Origin: CBDFNN01 sp965250215 | GTDB taxonomy: Bacteria; Bacteroidota; Rhodothermia; Rhodothermales; DATKEJ01 | DNA: 64,000 bases | Direction of reading: 5' to 3' | Assembly (NCBI GenBank): GCA_965250215.1 | Contig: CBDFNN010000004.1 | Location: 3,844,001-3,908,000, forward strand | Shown: in pieces, positions 27,191 through 35,820 of the stretch | Layout of the letters: the number at the start of each line of letters is the position of its first letter | Position numbering within the stretch: the stretch's first letter is position 1 | Position numbers and translations under genes: made by a program | The notes under the pieces: model-generated | The model's database searches: none | What the model was told of the DNA's origin: nothing | The model's input: the letters and a program-made list of their open reading frames with translations, nothing else

Positions 27191-28429
27191 CTAGCTTCCT
27201 TCGCCAGCGATGCTCTCTAGTAAACTGCGTTCTGCGGGGCCTAACTTAACTCCTCTTCTAGCCATCATTCTCTCTGCAACTGCAAGAGCTTTGTCTGTTC
27301 TAAACTGAAGATATTTCCCAGGTTTGCCCCAGATGAACGACTTGATGTGGCGGTCATGAAATCCGTTTCCAAATAGGTTGCAGGAGACACCAATCACCGA
27401 CCCAGTATTGAACATCGTGTTGATGCTGCACTTGGAATGATCCGCCATAATGAGGCCGGCAAAATTCAATCCTGTATCAACTTCTTTTCCCTCAAGCTCA
27501 TTGAAAAGTTTTACCGGTCCATAATCATTTCTCAGATTTGAGGTATTGGTATTGGCTCCAATATTGCACCATTGTGAGACATAGCTATTCCCCACATATC
27601 CATCATGGCCTTTATTCGAATAGCCTTCAAATGTCGATCTCGAAACCTCTCCTCCGATCTTGCACCAGGGTCCAATGACTACTTCCTTAAGACGCGACTT
27701 TGGGTTGATAATGGTGTTCGCTCCAATGAAAGAGGGTCCATAAATGACGGTGCCAGACTTTATGCTGACATTTTCCTCAATAAGAATAGGACCAGATGTG
27801 GCATCCAGGAAACAAAAGGGTTCGATGTCAAGGCCATCGCCAGCAAAGATCATCTTTACATTTCGGAAAGAGCTTGAGGAGAAGTTCTTTGCATCTATAG
27901 GGTTGTGCTCGATCGAAAAAGTAGGAGTGTCGGCAATTATTTGCGCGCCATGATCAGAAAGAAGACCAGCAAAGCTATCTAGAAGGGACGTATTTGTGAC
28001 GCTGACCTCTATTGCCGATTCAATGAAACGAAGTGGATCATAGGAAGGATTTGTAGACCGAGAGGCCAATAGGACATCCTTCTGGCGAATCTGGAAGTCT
28101 TGCCTGTTTTCCACCATCTCATTGATTTTGCTAAGTATAGATCCTCTATTAATAAGCAATCGAGAATTTAAGAAAAGAGTCGAGCCGTCGTTAGAGCCAT
28201 CACTAAAACGAGTCAAGCCAGCCTCATCCACGAGATCTGCCAGCTCTTTTCTACACAATATCGAAATGTCCTTGTCTGGAAAGGTCTTGGCGATGCGATT
28301 TCCTAGAGTGAACGCACCGTTTCTCAGGCGAATTATCGGCTTTGTACTTATAAGTGGTCGAAGTTGGGCCTCTTGACCATCTTCAAAAAGACAAATATTT
28401 TTTATTTCCGACAAAAAAGAGGTCCTCAA
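27191..28429 (-). CDS. GlmU-like sugar nucleotidyltransferase/left-handed beta-helix protein
   Basis: 412 residues. The N-terminal half resembles the alternative bacterial GlmU family of Bacteroidota (opening ICLFEDGQEAQLRPLI), which lacks the classic nucleotidyltransferase glycine loop. The C-terminal half (about 200-390) is a left-handed beta-helix with hexapeptide repeats (VSIKSG, GANTIINP, IGPWCKIGG). A role in UDP-sugar or cell-wall precursor formation is inferred from the family. It converges on the SpoIIE gene. Confidence 0.82.
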   Translation of the reverse strand: MRTSFLSEIKNICLFEDGQEAQLRPLISTKPIIRLRNGAFTLGNRIAKTFPDKDISILCRKELADLVDEAGLTRFSDGSNDGSTLFLNSRLLINRGSILSKINEMVENRQDFQIRQKDVLLASRSTNPSYDPLRFIESAIEVSVTNTSLLDSFAGLLSDHGAQIIADTPTFSIEHNPIDAKNFSSSSFRNVKMIFAGDGLDIEPFCFLDATSGPILIEENVSIKSGTVIYGPSFIGANTIINPKSRLKEVVIGPWCKIGGEVSRSTFEGYSNKGHDGYVGNSYVSQWCNIGANTNTSNLRNDYGPVKLFNELEGKEVDTGLNFAGLIMADHSKCSINTMFNTGSVIGVSCNLFGNGFHDRHIKSFIWGKPGKYLQFRTDKALAVAERMMARRGVKLGPAERSLLESIAGEGS

Positions 28430-28510
28430 ATCCAGGATTGTTGATTAGTCATAAAGTCTTATTTTCAATGATTATAAATCGTTGAAAACGCTCGGTAATT
28501 GCAAATTCTC

Positions 28511-28539
28511 TTGACTAATAAAGTTAATTGATCTATTAT
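28511..28539 (+). promoter_or_regulatory. Sigma-70-like promoter of the T9SS gene
   Basis: TTGACT (28511-28516) and TATTAT (28534-28539) are separated by 17 bp in an AT-rich spacer, close to the housekeeping consensus. Transcription should begin near 28546, giving an approximately 90-nt leader with a small hairpin (28592-28605, GAGGT with ACCTC) before ATG 28634. Confidence 0.65.
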
Positions 28540-28633
28540 AAGCCACTCGAAGCAATAAGTTTACAGTTTATAGTTAAAGTATATTATTAACGAGGTGATG
28601 ACCTCAGTGTGGTAGTCCTGGAAAAGTGATACT

Positions 28634-29953
28634 ATGAAAAAGATACTATACCAGCAGTTCTGTTGGTTAATTTTGGTGGCATTAATAACTCTCTTCTCGA
28701 CGGGGGAGTCATTTGCGCAAACTGATTCTTTTAAAGGTGATCAAGCTGCTACAGGACAGTTGAATCCCAGCAGATCCTTCAATAACACAAGTTATTCGTT
28801 AGATATTCTGACAGGTAGTAGCTTTACTTGGCAGGAGATAAATCAAACAGGTACCGAACTTAGCTTCGCACCAGACAGGGATGACGGACATTCCTTCTTG
28901 GCTAGTATTCTTTCATTTGATTTTCCATTTTTTGGATCAAACGAAAGAAATCTTGCCATCGGTACGAATGGAACAGTCTATTTTGAGGACGAATATCTCG
29001 GATTGAATGCGACTCCAATCCCTGGACCCACGAGTTACCCTCCGGTCGATAGATTTATCGCTCATCTGTGGACAGATCTCGCCCTTCTTCCTAGCAGTTC
29101 AGTCTATTATCAGGATTTTGGTACTTATGCCGTTGTCCAATACGATAAAGTTGAGAAATACGGAGGGAATGGTTCAACAGCAGGAACCTGGCAAATTGTA
29201 ATTACCGCTGAAGGATCTATCATTTTGAAATACAATGATATAAGCCTAGTAAACACCCTCTCCTCAATAGCTGGATTGGTAGGGATTCAAGGCTCAGAAA
29301 GTGAAGGGTTTGCCATTGGTGAGCCACTTTCAGATGACATGGCGCTATGCCTCCGTCCAGACACTGGAAATGCATTCTGCTCCACTTCCACCCTGCCCGT
29401 TGAATTTGTCGATCTAGATGCCTACACCCTGAATGATGAAATCATTGTTTCGTGGATAACAGCTTCGGAAGAGGGCAATGCCGGTTTTGAGATACAAGCA
29501 AACAATGGTGCAGGTTACCGAACTATCGGATACGTCGATGGCAAAGGCACGACGGATGTAGACAGCGAATATTCTTTTCGGACGGAAATTCTTTCTCCTG
29601 ACTTCTATCAAATTAGGATCAAGCAATTCGACTTTGACGGATCCTTCTCTTATAGCGACGAAACTGAGCTGGAGATCAAGGTGACTAAGGGATTTGTTCT
29701 CAATCAAGTTTATCCAAACCCGTTCCGAGGTGAAACAAGCTTCACTTTTGCTGTGGGAGTTGATCAAAGGGTTCGTGTCGAACTATTTGATCTTTTAGGA
29801 AAGAAGCTATCAACACTTTTGGAGGAGGAGCTTAGAGCTAACAAAACCCGATCCCTCAGAATAGATGGATCGGGTTTGGATTCTGGTGTATATATCGTGC
29901 GCGTAACAGGGGACCAATTTTCCGCGACTCGTACGGTTAATCTTCTCAAATAA
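28634..29953 (+). CDS. T9SS type A sorting domain-containing protein
   Basis: 439 residues. Signal peptide about 1-28 (ending SFAQ). The N-terminal 240 residues are a beta domain with FPFFGSNERNLAIGTNGTVYF and IAGLVGIQGSE, reminiscent of nidogen-like surface domains but not assignable. The module TLPVEFVDLDAYT with ITASEEGNAGFEI is shared with the proteins at 4644 and 5941. The sorting domain starts at NQVYPNPFRGETS and ends TRTVNLLK. It has its own promoter and terminator, so it is monocistronic. Confidence 0.88.
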   Translation: MKKILYQQFCWLILVALITLFSTGESFAQTDSFKGDQAATGQLNPSRSFNNTSYSLDILTGSSFTWQEINQTGTELSFAPDRDDGHSFLASILSFDFPFFGSNERNLAIGTNGTVYFEDEYLGLNATPIPGPTSYPPVDRFIAHLWTDLALLPSSSVYYQDFGTYAVVQYDKVEKYGGNGSTAGTWQIVITAEGSIILKYNDISLVNTLSSIAGLVGIQGSESEGFAIGEPLSDDMALCLRPDTGNAFCSTSTLPVEFVDLDAYTLNDEIIVSWITASEEGNAGFEIQANNGAGYRTIGYVDGKGTTDVDSEYSFRTEILSPDFYQIRIKQFDFDGSFSYSDETELEIKVTKGFVLNQVYPNPFRGETSFTFAVGVDQRVRVELFDLLGKKLSTLLEEELRANKTRSLRIDGSGLDSGVYIVRVTGDQFSATRTVNLLK

Positions 29954-29975
29954 GGCCCCAACCTTATGAGGAGAT

Positions 29976-30006
29976 AAGGCCGGCTCGCGAGAGTCGGCCT
30001 TTTTTA
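29976..30006 (+). terminator. Rho-independent terminator
   Basis: An 11-bp GC-rich stem (AAGGCCGGCTC with GAGTCGGCCTT, one G-U pair) closes a 4-nt loop GCGA and is followed by six Ts. It ends the T9SS gene transcript 22 bp after its stop. Confidence 0.92.
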
Positions 30007-30131
30007 TTGTAGTTGAGATCTCAGATTCGTCCCAACCATTTATATCGCCTCCCTCCCTAGCCCCTTTTTCACGGTCCAGTCATTTAAGGACTTGTACCTT
30101 TACGGACGACCAAATCAAACCCAGTTCAAGC

Positions 30132-30809
30132 ATGAAATTCTTTGTCGATACAGCTGATCTCGCAGAAATCCAGGAGGCCAACGAAATGGGGGTCCTCGAT
30201 GGTGTGACCACCAATCCTTCATTAATGAGAAAAACTGGAGGCTCCAATTTTCACGAGCATATTAAGACGATCTGCGAAATGGTGGACGGGGATGTCTCTG
30301 CAGAAGTTGTTTCCACGGACTATGAAGGGATCATGCGTGAGGGACACGAGCTAGCAAAGCTCCATGAGAACGTTGTTGTGAAAGTGCCACTTATTTTAGA
30401 CGGCATTAAAGCCATAAAGACCTTCAGCGGAGAGGGAATCAAGACCAATTGCACTCTCTGTTTTTCGTCCAGCCAGGCTCTTGTCGCCGCCAAAGCAGGC
30501 GCTACCTATATCAGCCCTTTCGTAGGACGATTGGATGATATCTCGACTCCGGGAATGGATTTAATCGGAAGCATCGTTCAAATCTACGATCAATATGAAT
30601 TAGAGACTGAAGTACTCGTAGCCTCAATTCGACATCCAATGCATGTCGTCGAGGCAGCCGAAATGGGTGCAGATGTTGGGACTATGCCACTTAGTGTAAT
30701 AAAAAAACTCATTAAACATCCACTGACGGACATTGGACTTCAACGCTTTCTAGATGACTGGAAAGCCTACGAGGCGGAGGTAGCTAAATCAAATGGCGTC
30801 GAGTCCTAA
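30132..30809 (+). CDS. Transaldolase (small TalC/Fsa-like form)
   Basis: 225 residues, the short transaldolase/fructose-6-phosphate aldolase subfamily. MKFFVDTADLAEI, GVTTNPSL, VVKVPL (Schiff-base lysine) and NCTLCFSSSQAL with SPFVGRLDDI are all present. It transfers dihydroxyacetone units in the non-oxidative pentose phosphate pathway. Whether it acts as transaldolase or F6P aldolase cannot be settled by reading alone. Confidence 0.92.
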   Translation: MKFFVDTADLAEIQEANEMGVLDGVTTNPSLMRKTGGSNFHEHIKTICEMVDGDVSAEVVSTDYEGIMREGHELAKLHENVVVKVPLILDGIKAIKTFSGEGIKTNCTLCFSSSQALVAAKAGATYISPFVGRLDDISTPGMDLIGSIVQIYDQYELETEVLVASIRHPMHVVEAAEMGADVGTMPLSVIKKLIKHPLTDIGLQRFLDDWKAYEAEVAKSNGVES

Positions 30810-30887
30810 AAAAAGGAGTCCAAAAATGTGGACCAGAGAATCTGCCCTTAGGATGGTCGGATATTCTAACCCCCCTGAAATTCTCGT

Positions 30888-32237
30888 ATGCGAATAATTG
30901 TTCTTGGTGCAGGTGAGGTAGGACAGGAAATCGCGAAAGTACTTACTCGCGAATCTGCCGATGTCGTCGTGATCGATCAGGATCCAGACGCCTTAAAAAA
31001 AGTGTCGTCGCGAATGGATCTCATGACAGTTCAGGGCAATGGCACTTCTTTGGACACCCTTCAGAATGCTCTCATAAGTGAAACCGATATGTTTGTCGCT
31101 GTCACCTCCATCGATGAAGTGAACGTGGTAGCCTGCATGATGGCCAGCAAACTAGGCGTAGAGACGACGATAGCTAGGGTACGATCGAATGAATTTCAGC
31201 ACTCACAGGCGGTACTGAAAGACAAAGATTTAGGGATCAATCTCATCATTCATCCCGAGCAATCCACGGCAGAAGAAATATTCCATCTTATTAAGAGAGC
31301 GAGCGCGTCAGATGTGCTAGCATTTTGCGATGGCCAACTGCTATTAGTTGGAATGCGCATGAAAGATACATCGCCTGTTCTCAGAAGAAAAATTCGCGAT
31401 GTTCGAGAAGAGTATTCCGATCTTGATTTTAGAATCATGGGAATCTCTAGAGGAATACGGACCATATTGCCTGGCGGAGACGAAAGGCTTTACCCGAACG
31501 ACCAAGTCTTTGTCCTTTGCAATGCAGATCACTACCAAAAAGTATCTGGTGTTTTCGGACATTTCTCAAGCGGTCTTTTACAGAACGTTATGATCTCCGG
31601 CAGCTCGACTGTCGGGGCAGTTGTTGCTCAGAGACTCAGCAAAAACAGAGAGCATTCTGTCAAACTCATTGTGCCAGATCTGGCAGAAGCTGAACGACTT
31701 GCCGAGACCTTAGTGAATGTCTTAGTCATCCACGGCGAAGCATCGGACATCGACTTGCTTGCCATGGAAGGTATTGCAGAGATGGACGCCTTCATCGCCG
31801 TCTCGGACAATGAAGCCTCAAATCTTGTCACCTGCTTGATGGCCAAACATCTCGGCGTAACCAAAACCGTTGCTCTACTTTCAAACGCAGCTTACATCCC
31901 GATATCTCAAAGAATAGGGCTTGATGCCGCCGTTAATTTGAAACTAAGTGTTTCTAAAGAAATTCTCCGGTGCATGAGAGGTAACCATATATCGAGCATC
32001 GCCTCCATCCAGGGAATCGACGCGGAGGTTCTAGAAATAAATGCCGGTAGAAGGTCGAAAGTAACGAAGGCTTTTGTTGACAAACTGAAATTGCCGAAAG
32101 GCATTTCACTTGGTGCTACCACAACAAACGGAAAAGCAAGGATTATCGATGGGGATTCTATAATCGAGGAAGGAGACGATGTAATCTGCTTTGTGTCCTC
32201 AGATGGCATTAAAGCGCTCGAAAAGTGGTTCAACTAA
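30888..32237 (+). CDS. trkA: Trk potassium uptake regulatory subunit TrkA
   Basis: 449 residues with two RCK/TrkA-N plus TrkA-C units in tandem. The first nucleotide-binding loop is VLGAGEVGQEIA; the second unit begins near MISGSSTVGAVVAQ. It is a cytoplasmic, NAD(H)/ATP-gated regulatory ring for TrkH, which follows 253 bp downstream. This is the full two-unit bacterial length. Confidence 0.94.
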   Translation: MRIIVLGAGEVGQEIAKVLTRESADVVVIDQDPDALKKVSSRMDLMTVQGNGTSLDTLQNALISETDMFVAVTSIDEVNVVACMMASKLGVETTIARVRSNEFQHSQAVLKDKDLGINLIIHPEQSTAEEIFHLIKRASASDVLAFCDGQLLLVGMRMKDTSPVLRRKIRDVREEYSDLDFRIMGISRGIRTILPGGDERLYPNDQVFVLCNADHYQKVSGVFGHFSSGLLQNVMISGSSTVGAVVAQRLSKNREHSVKLIVPDLAEAERLAETLVNVLVIHGEASDIDLLAMEGIAEMDAFIAVSDNEASNLVTCLMAKHLGVTKTVALLSNAAYIPISQRIGLDAAVNLKLSVSKEILRCMRGNHISSIASIQGIDAEVLEINAGRRSKVTKAFVDKLKLPKGISLGATTTNGKARIIDGDSIIEEGDDVICFVSSDGIKALEKWFN

Positions 32238-32246
32238 TCTCTTGTT

Positions 32247-32268
32247 TTTAGCTGGCTAGCAGGCTAAA
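32247..32268. promoter_or_regulatory. 22-bp interrupted palindrome between trkA and trkH
   Basis: TTTAGC and GCTAAA flank a central GCTAGC, each separated by 2 bp. The symmetry suggests a dimeric or tetrameric protein-binding site; no T tract marks it as a terminator. The rest of the 253-bp spacer shows no recognisable feature. Confidence 0.35.
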
Positions 32269-32490
32269 GAGTCGTTCCCAGAACTGAAGAATGCCATGGA
32301 AAGAGCGTCACTTATCGGACCCTCTATCGAAATGCACAGTTGGAGTGGTCGACTTTGGAAGGTGTGAACTAGACAGAACTTTTATGTAGACGGCATGCCA
32401 TCTGAGTCTCGGTAGTCTCCAATAATTAAGATGATGAAGCTGAATTTTCACCTCATCAAGAAGACAAAAGCTGTTAGCTAGAAAGAATTA

Positions 32491-33987
32491 GTGCGTTTCA
32501 ACAAGGAAGCCATATTTGGTACGCTGGGAGTCCTGATTCTTTTTCTCGGGATTGCACTCTTAGCTCCACTTGGTGTCTCACTTTACTTTAAGGATGGACA
32601 GTGGATAGCCTTTGCTTCAACAATTGCCCTGTGCCTAGGATTTGGCGGCGCTCTGACGCTCCTCTATCGGAATGCTAGGTCTGATCTAAGGATAAGGGAG
32701 GGATTTGCCGTCGTTTCTCTGTCTTGGTTTGTTCTTTCACTTTTTGGAGCCTTCCCTTTTGTGTTCGGAGGAACCCTCGACTCTTTCACTGATGCATTCT
32801 TCGAAACCATAAGTGGATTTACCACCACCGGTGCAAGTATCCTCGGAGGAACTTCCACGCCTCGCATCGAGGACATGCCAGAAAGTCTACTGTTTTGGAG
32901 ATCATGGACTCACTGGCTTGGCGGAATGGGCATCATTGTCCTCACCATCGCCATTCTTCCTATGCTTGGGACGGGTGGAATGAAGCTCTTCCAGGCCGAG
33001 GTTCCTGGTCCCTCGACTGACAAGTTGACGCCAAGGATTAGAGAGACGGCAAAAAAGCTATGGTATATTTACCTCGGTCTCACACTTGTTGAACTTGCTT
33101 TACTTTGGCCAGTTACGGGCGGTTTTGGGGCAGTCAACCACGCCCTAGCAACCATGGCCTCTGGTGGATTTTCGATTCTCGACGGATCGATCGGGCAGTA
33201 CAATTCAGCCTATGTAGAATGGGTCGTGACTGTTTTCATGCTTTTGGCAGGTATCAACTTTGGCCTTTTCTATCACGCCGTTGTGAGGAATTTCAAGCGA
33301 GTTCGATCAGACGAGGAACTGAGACTCTATCTGATAATCGTCCTTGGCGCGAGCGCCCTGCTATTCTTCAGTCTCTATGCTCCTATATCGATCGGTAATC
33401 CAGGAGGCGCCGGAGCGACATATTCAAGTTTTCATGATGCCATTCGACATGCGGCGTTTCAAGCAGTGAGCATCATCACAACGACTGGTTTTGGTGGACA
33501 AGACTACGAGCTTTGGCCAGTCATGGCCATCGGGGTCGTCTTTCTACTCTTCTTCGTAGGTGGCATGGCCGGCTCTACCGGCGGCGGTGTCAAAATTATC
33601 CGACATGTTTTGCTGTATAAAAACACCTATCGTGAAATTAACCATCTGATACATCCCAATGCGATTATTCCCCTTCGATTCAATCGCAAGGTGATCGATA
33701 AAGATGTGATGCAAAACATTCTTTCTTTTATCGTGCTCTACATTGCCTTGACAGCAATTGGAGTAATGCTCTTGAGCATCATGGGGGTCGATCTTATGAC
33801 AGCACTCGGAGCCGCTATTTCCTGTGTCGGAAATATTGGTCCTGGCTTCGGGACCCTTGGTCCCACCGAGAACTACGCACACCTCCCACAGATGGCGAAG
33901 TGGATATTGTCTTTCTTAATGTTGGCAGGTCGGCTTGAGATCTTTACTGTGCTCGTTCTCTTTATGCCTGCATACTGGAAAAAATGA
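32491..33987 (+). CDS. trkH: TrkH family potassium uptake channel protein
   Basis: 498 residues with about ten hydrophobic segments. Pore-loop filter sequences are visible: FTTTGASIL, ASGGFSIL, TTTGFGGQD and CVGNIGPGF, plus WRSWTHWLGGMGIIVL. It forms the K+-conducting membrane dimer gated by TrkA. The start is GTG 32491. Its TGA stop is the first three bases of an 8-bp tandem repeat. Confidence 0.95.
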   Translation: MRFNKEAIFGTLGVLILFLGIALLAPLGVSLYFKDGQWIAFASTIALCLGFGGALTLLYRNARSDLRIREGFAVVSLSWFVLSLFGAFPFVFGGTLDSFTDAFFETISGFTTTGASILGGTSTPRIEDMPESLLFWRSWTHWLGGMGIIVLTIAILPMLGTGGMKLFQAEVPGPSTDKLTPRIRETAKKLWYIYLGLTLVELALLWPVTGGFGAVNHALATMASGGFSILDGSIGQYNSAYVEWVVTVFMLLAGINFGLFYHAVVRNFKRVRSDEELRLYLIIVLGASALLFFSLYAPISIGNPGGAGATYSSFHDAIRHAAFQAVSIITTTGFGGQDYELWPVMAIGVVFLLFFVGGMAGSTGGGVKIIRHVLLYKNTYREINHLIHPNAIIPLRFNRKVIDKDVMQNILSFIVLYIALTAIGVMLLSIMGVDLMTALGAAISCVGNIGPGFGTLGPTENYAHLPQMAKWILSFLMLAGRLEIFTVLVLFMPAYWKK

Positions 33988-34029
33988 GGGGCTGAGGGGC
34001 TGAGGGGCTGAGGGGCTGAGGGGCTGAGG
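33985..34029. repeat. TGAGGGGC octamer tandem repeat at the trkH stop
   Basis: Five exact copies of TGAGGGGC (33985-34024) plus a partial sixth. The first TGA is the trkH stop codon. It is the most homogeneous of the 8-bp-period tracts in this window and so probably the youngest. Confidence 0.95.
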
Positions 34030-34118
34030 AAAAATAAATTGGACGACCGCTAATGCAAGCGAGATTTGTCGATCTAGTCTACAATTCAATTAGACTAGTT
34101 CTGAATAAATTGTGGTAC

Positions 34119-34154
34119 AAAAAAAAGCGCTGACCTTCCGAAGAAAGTCAGCGC
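34119..34154 (-). terminator. Rho-independent terminator of the RRM gene
   Basis: On the minus strand an 8-bp stem GCGCTGAC/GTCAGCGC (34147-34154 with 34127-34134) is followed by eight Ts (As at 34119-34126 on plus). It sits 24 bp after the RRM stop. Confidence 0.88.
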
Positions 34155-34177
34155 CTTTATAAATGCAAATTCAGGGG

Positions 34178-34423
34178 TTAGCGACGAGCGCGTGCCTGAT
34201 TCACCTTGATATTACGACCACCAAGCTCAGAATCATTTAGGCCATTAATGGCTGCTTCTGCTTCTGCGTCGTTAGTCATTTCCACAAAGCCAAATCCTTT
34301 GGATTGACCTGTGTATCTGTCAGAGATGATGTTTGCGCTCGCTACTTCGCCATAGGCTCCGAATGCGTTCGTTAGATCGTCCTCAGACGTTTGGTATGGC
34401 AAGTTGCCAACATAGATGTTCAT
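34178..34423 (-). CDS. Small RRM-type RNA-binding protein
   Basis: 81 residues, a single RNA-recognition motif with RNP2 IYVGNL (residues 3-8) and RNP1 KGFGFVEM (about 42-49), ending in an Arg-rich tail ARARR. Such stand-alone RRM proteins are common in cyanobacteria and Bacteroidota and often cold-regulated; that regulation is not visible here. It is monocistronic with its own terminator. Confidence 0.93.
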   Translation of the reverse strand: MNIYVGNLPYQTSEDDLTNAFGAYGEVASANIISDRYTGQSKGFGFVEMTNDAEAEAAINGLNDSELGGRNIKVNQARARR

Positions 34424-34779
34424 TAATTGTACAGTTACTCAGATTTAATAAAAGAACTCGCCACACAACCAATCCGAAAAATTGGGACGACTATCCTCTC
34501 AAGGTGAAACAAGAGATGGACACAAGAAACGTCGCTCTAGGTATTTTACTACCACGAAAAACGAACCGTAAGGTAATCAATATTCATGATACCCCGGCCG
34601 TATTTCTTAATTTAAATTGATTTGACAATCCATCTTCGTCATTCCTTCACGAATTCTGCATAATTCCTTGGATATTTGAGCACTTCGGGCTAACGAAAAG
34701 CAAGAATTAGCTTACTCTGAAGTTCTTAGGTTGATGAAAAATACTTGATCATATCCATAGCCCAGCATGTCAAAACGAA
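34424..34779. other. Spacer between RRM and SDR genes
   Basis: This 356-bp spacer between divergent genes is AT-rich. A 34-codon ORF from ATG 34516 to 34620 on plus has no recognisable sequence or ribosome-binding site, and I do not call it. It presumably holds the RRM leader and both promoters; I cannot place them confidently. Confidence 0.5.
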
Positions 34780-35571
34780 ATGAATAGAGACTTCAGCAAC
34801 AAAACAGTGATTGTCACGGGGGGCGCAAAAGGAATAGGCCGTGCTATTTCATTGGCCTTCTCAGCTATTGGCGCCGATGTTCTTGCAGCGGATATTGACG
34901 ACGAGGCAGGGGCTCTGTTGGAAAGAGAGGCTGAAGATTTGACGGGTACGGTCACCTTTCAAAATGCGGATGTGAGCAGTTCATCAGCCTGCCAAAAACT
35001 CGTCCATTTTGCGAAAGATCGATTTAACAAGATCGATATACTCTGCAATAACGTCGGCATTCAACCTCCAGCCAGTTACGTGCCCCTTCATGAATTGGCG
35101 GAGGAGCTCTGGGATTCGATTCTTGATGTGAATCTCAAAAGTGCATTCCTGATGAGCAAGTACTCGCTTCCTCACATGCTCAATCAAGGAGCTGGGGTTA
35201 TCATAAATACCGGAAGTGTTCAAGGGATACAAACAGCAAAGGGAGTTGCCGCCTACTCAAGTTCTAAAGGAGGTCTCATCATGCTGACAAAGCAAATGGC
35301 GCTCGAATATGCATCAGAAAATATTAGGGTTCTCTGTGTCAATCCTGGGACAATCGAAACACCCATGGTAAAGACAGGAGCTGAGGCTCATGGACTAGTC
35401 TTTTCCGATCTGCGCGACGCTCTATCAGAGGCTCATCCTCTAGGCAGAGTTGGTCAACCTGAAGACGTCGCCCGACTCGTTTTATTTTTGACGTCAGACG
35501 ATGCTTCATTCATGACTGGAGAATCTATCAATATCGATGGAGGAATCATGACTAAAGGAGCCTGGCTATAG
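34780..35571 (+). CDS. SDR family NAD(P)-dependent oxidoreductase
   Basis: 263 residues, classical short-chain dehydrogenase. Cofactor loop TGGAKGIG near residue 12, NNVG, catalytic Ser in INTGS and YSSSKGG (Tyr-x-x-x-Lys). Asp after the second strand (AADIDDE) suggests NAD preference. The substrate is unknown. A 3' octamer repeat tract lies 51 bp downstream. Confidence 0.9.
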   Translation: MNRDFSNKTVIVTGGAKGIGRAISLAFSAIGADVLAADIDDEAGALLEREAEDLTGTVTFQNADVSSSSACQKLVHFAKDRFNKIDILCNNVGIQPPASYVPLHELAEELWDSILDVNLKSAFLMSKYSLPHMLNQGAGVIINTGSVQGIQTAKGVAAYSSSKGGLIMLTKQMALEYASENIRVLCVNPGTIETPMVKTGAEAHGLVFSDLRDALSEAHPLGRVGQPEDVARLVLFLTSDDASFMTGESINIDGGIMTKGAWL

Positions 35572-35622
35572 CTCATGAGCTCACTTTTTCGCTTTGGTGT
35601 TCGGAAAATAGGAGGCGCATGG

Positions 35623-35820
35623 GGCAGAAGGTCAGATATTCAGATTGTCAGGACTACAGAGGAAAGTGAATATTGATGACTCAAGAGCCAGATCCGAGAA
35701 CACATATCGTGGTTCGAATTTGGAAAAATCGGACACTCGGTTGATTTGATTTTCGAACCATCGGAGAATCGTAGCTCGAACATCTGATGTTCTGACATTC
35801 TGAAAATCTGACCTTCTGCC
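35623..35820. repeat. Octamer-period inverted-repeat element next to the pyrB stop
   Basis: The 198-bp spacer is bounded by 30-bp inverted arms (35623-35652 and 35791-35820, 27 of 30 matching). The right arm is built of octamers in register (tctgatgt, tctgacat, tctgaaaa, tctgacct), and the last unit carries the pyrB stop codon. An inner inverted pair GGTTCGAA/TTCGAACC lies at 35711-35718 and 35752-35759. The middle keeps the 8-bp phase less clearly. Confidence 0.8.

Noticed and set aside
34333..34620. 95-codon plus-strand ORF overlapping the RRM gene
   Set aside because: Its first third is antisense to the well-supported RRM gene; the remaining 34 codons have no support.
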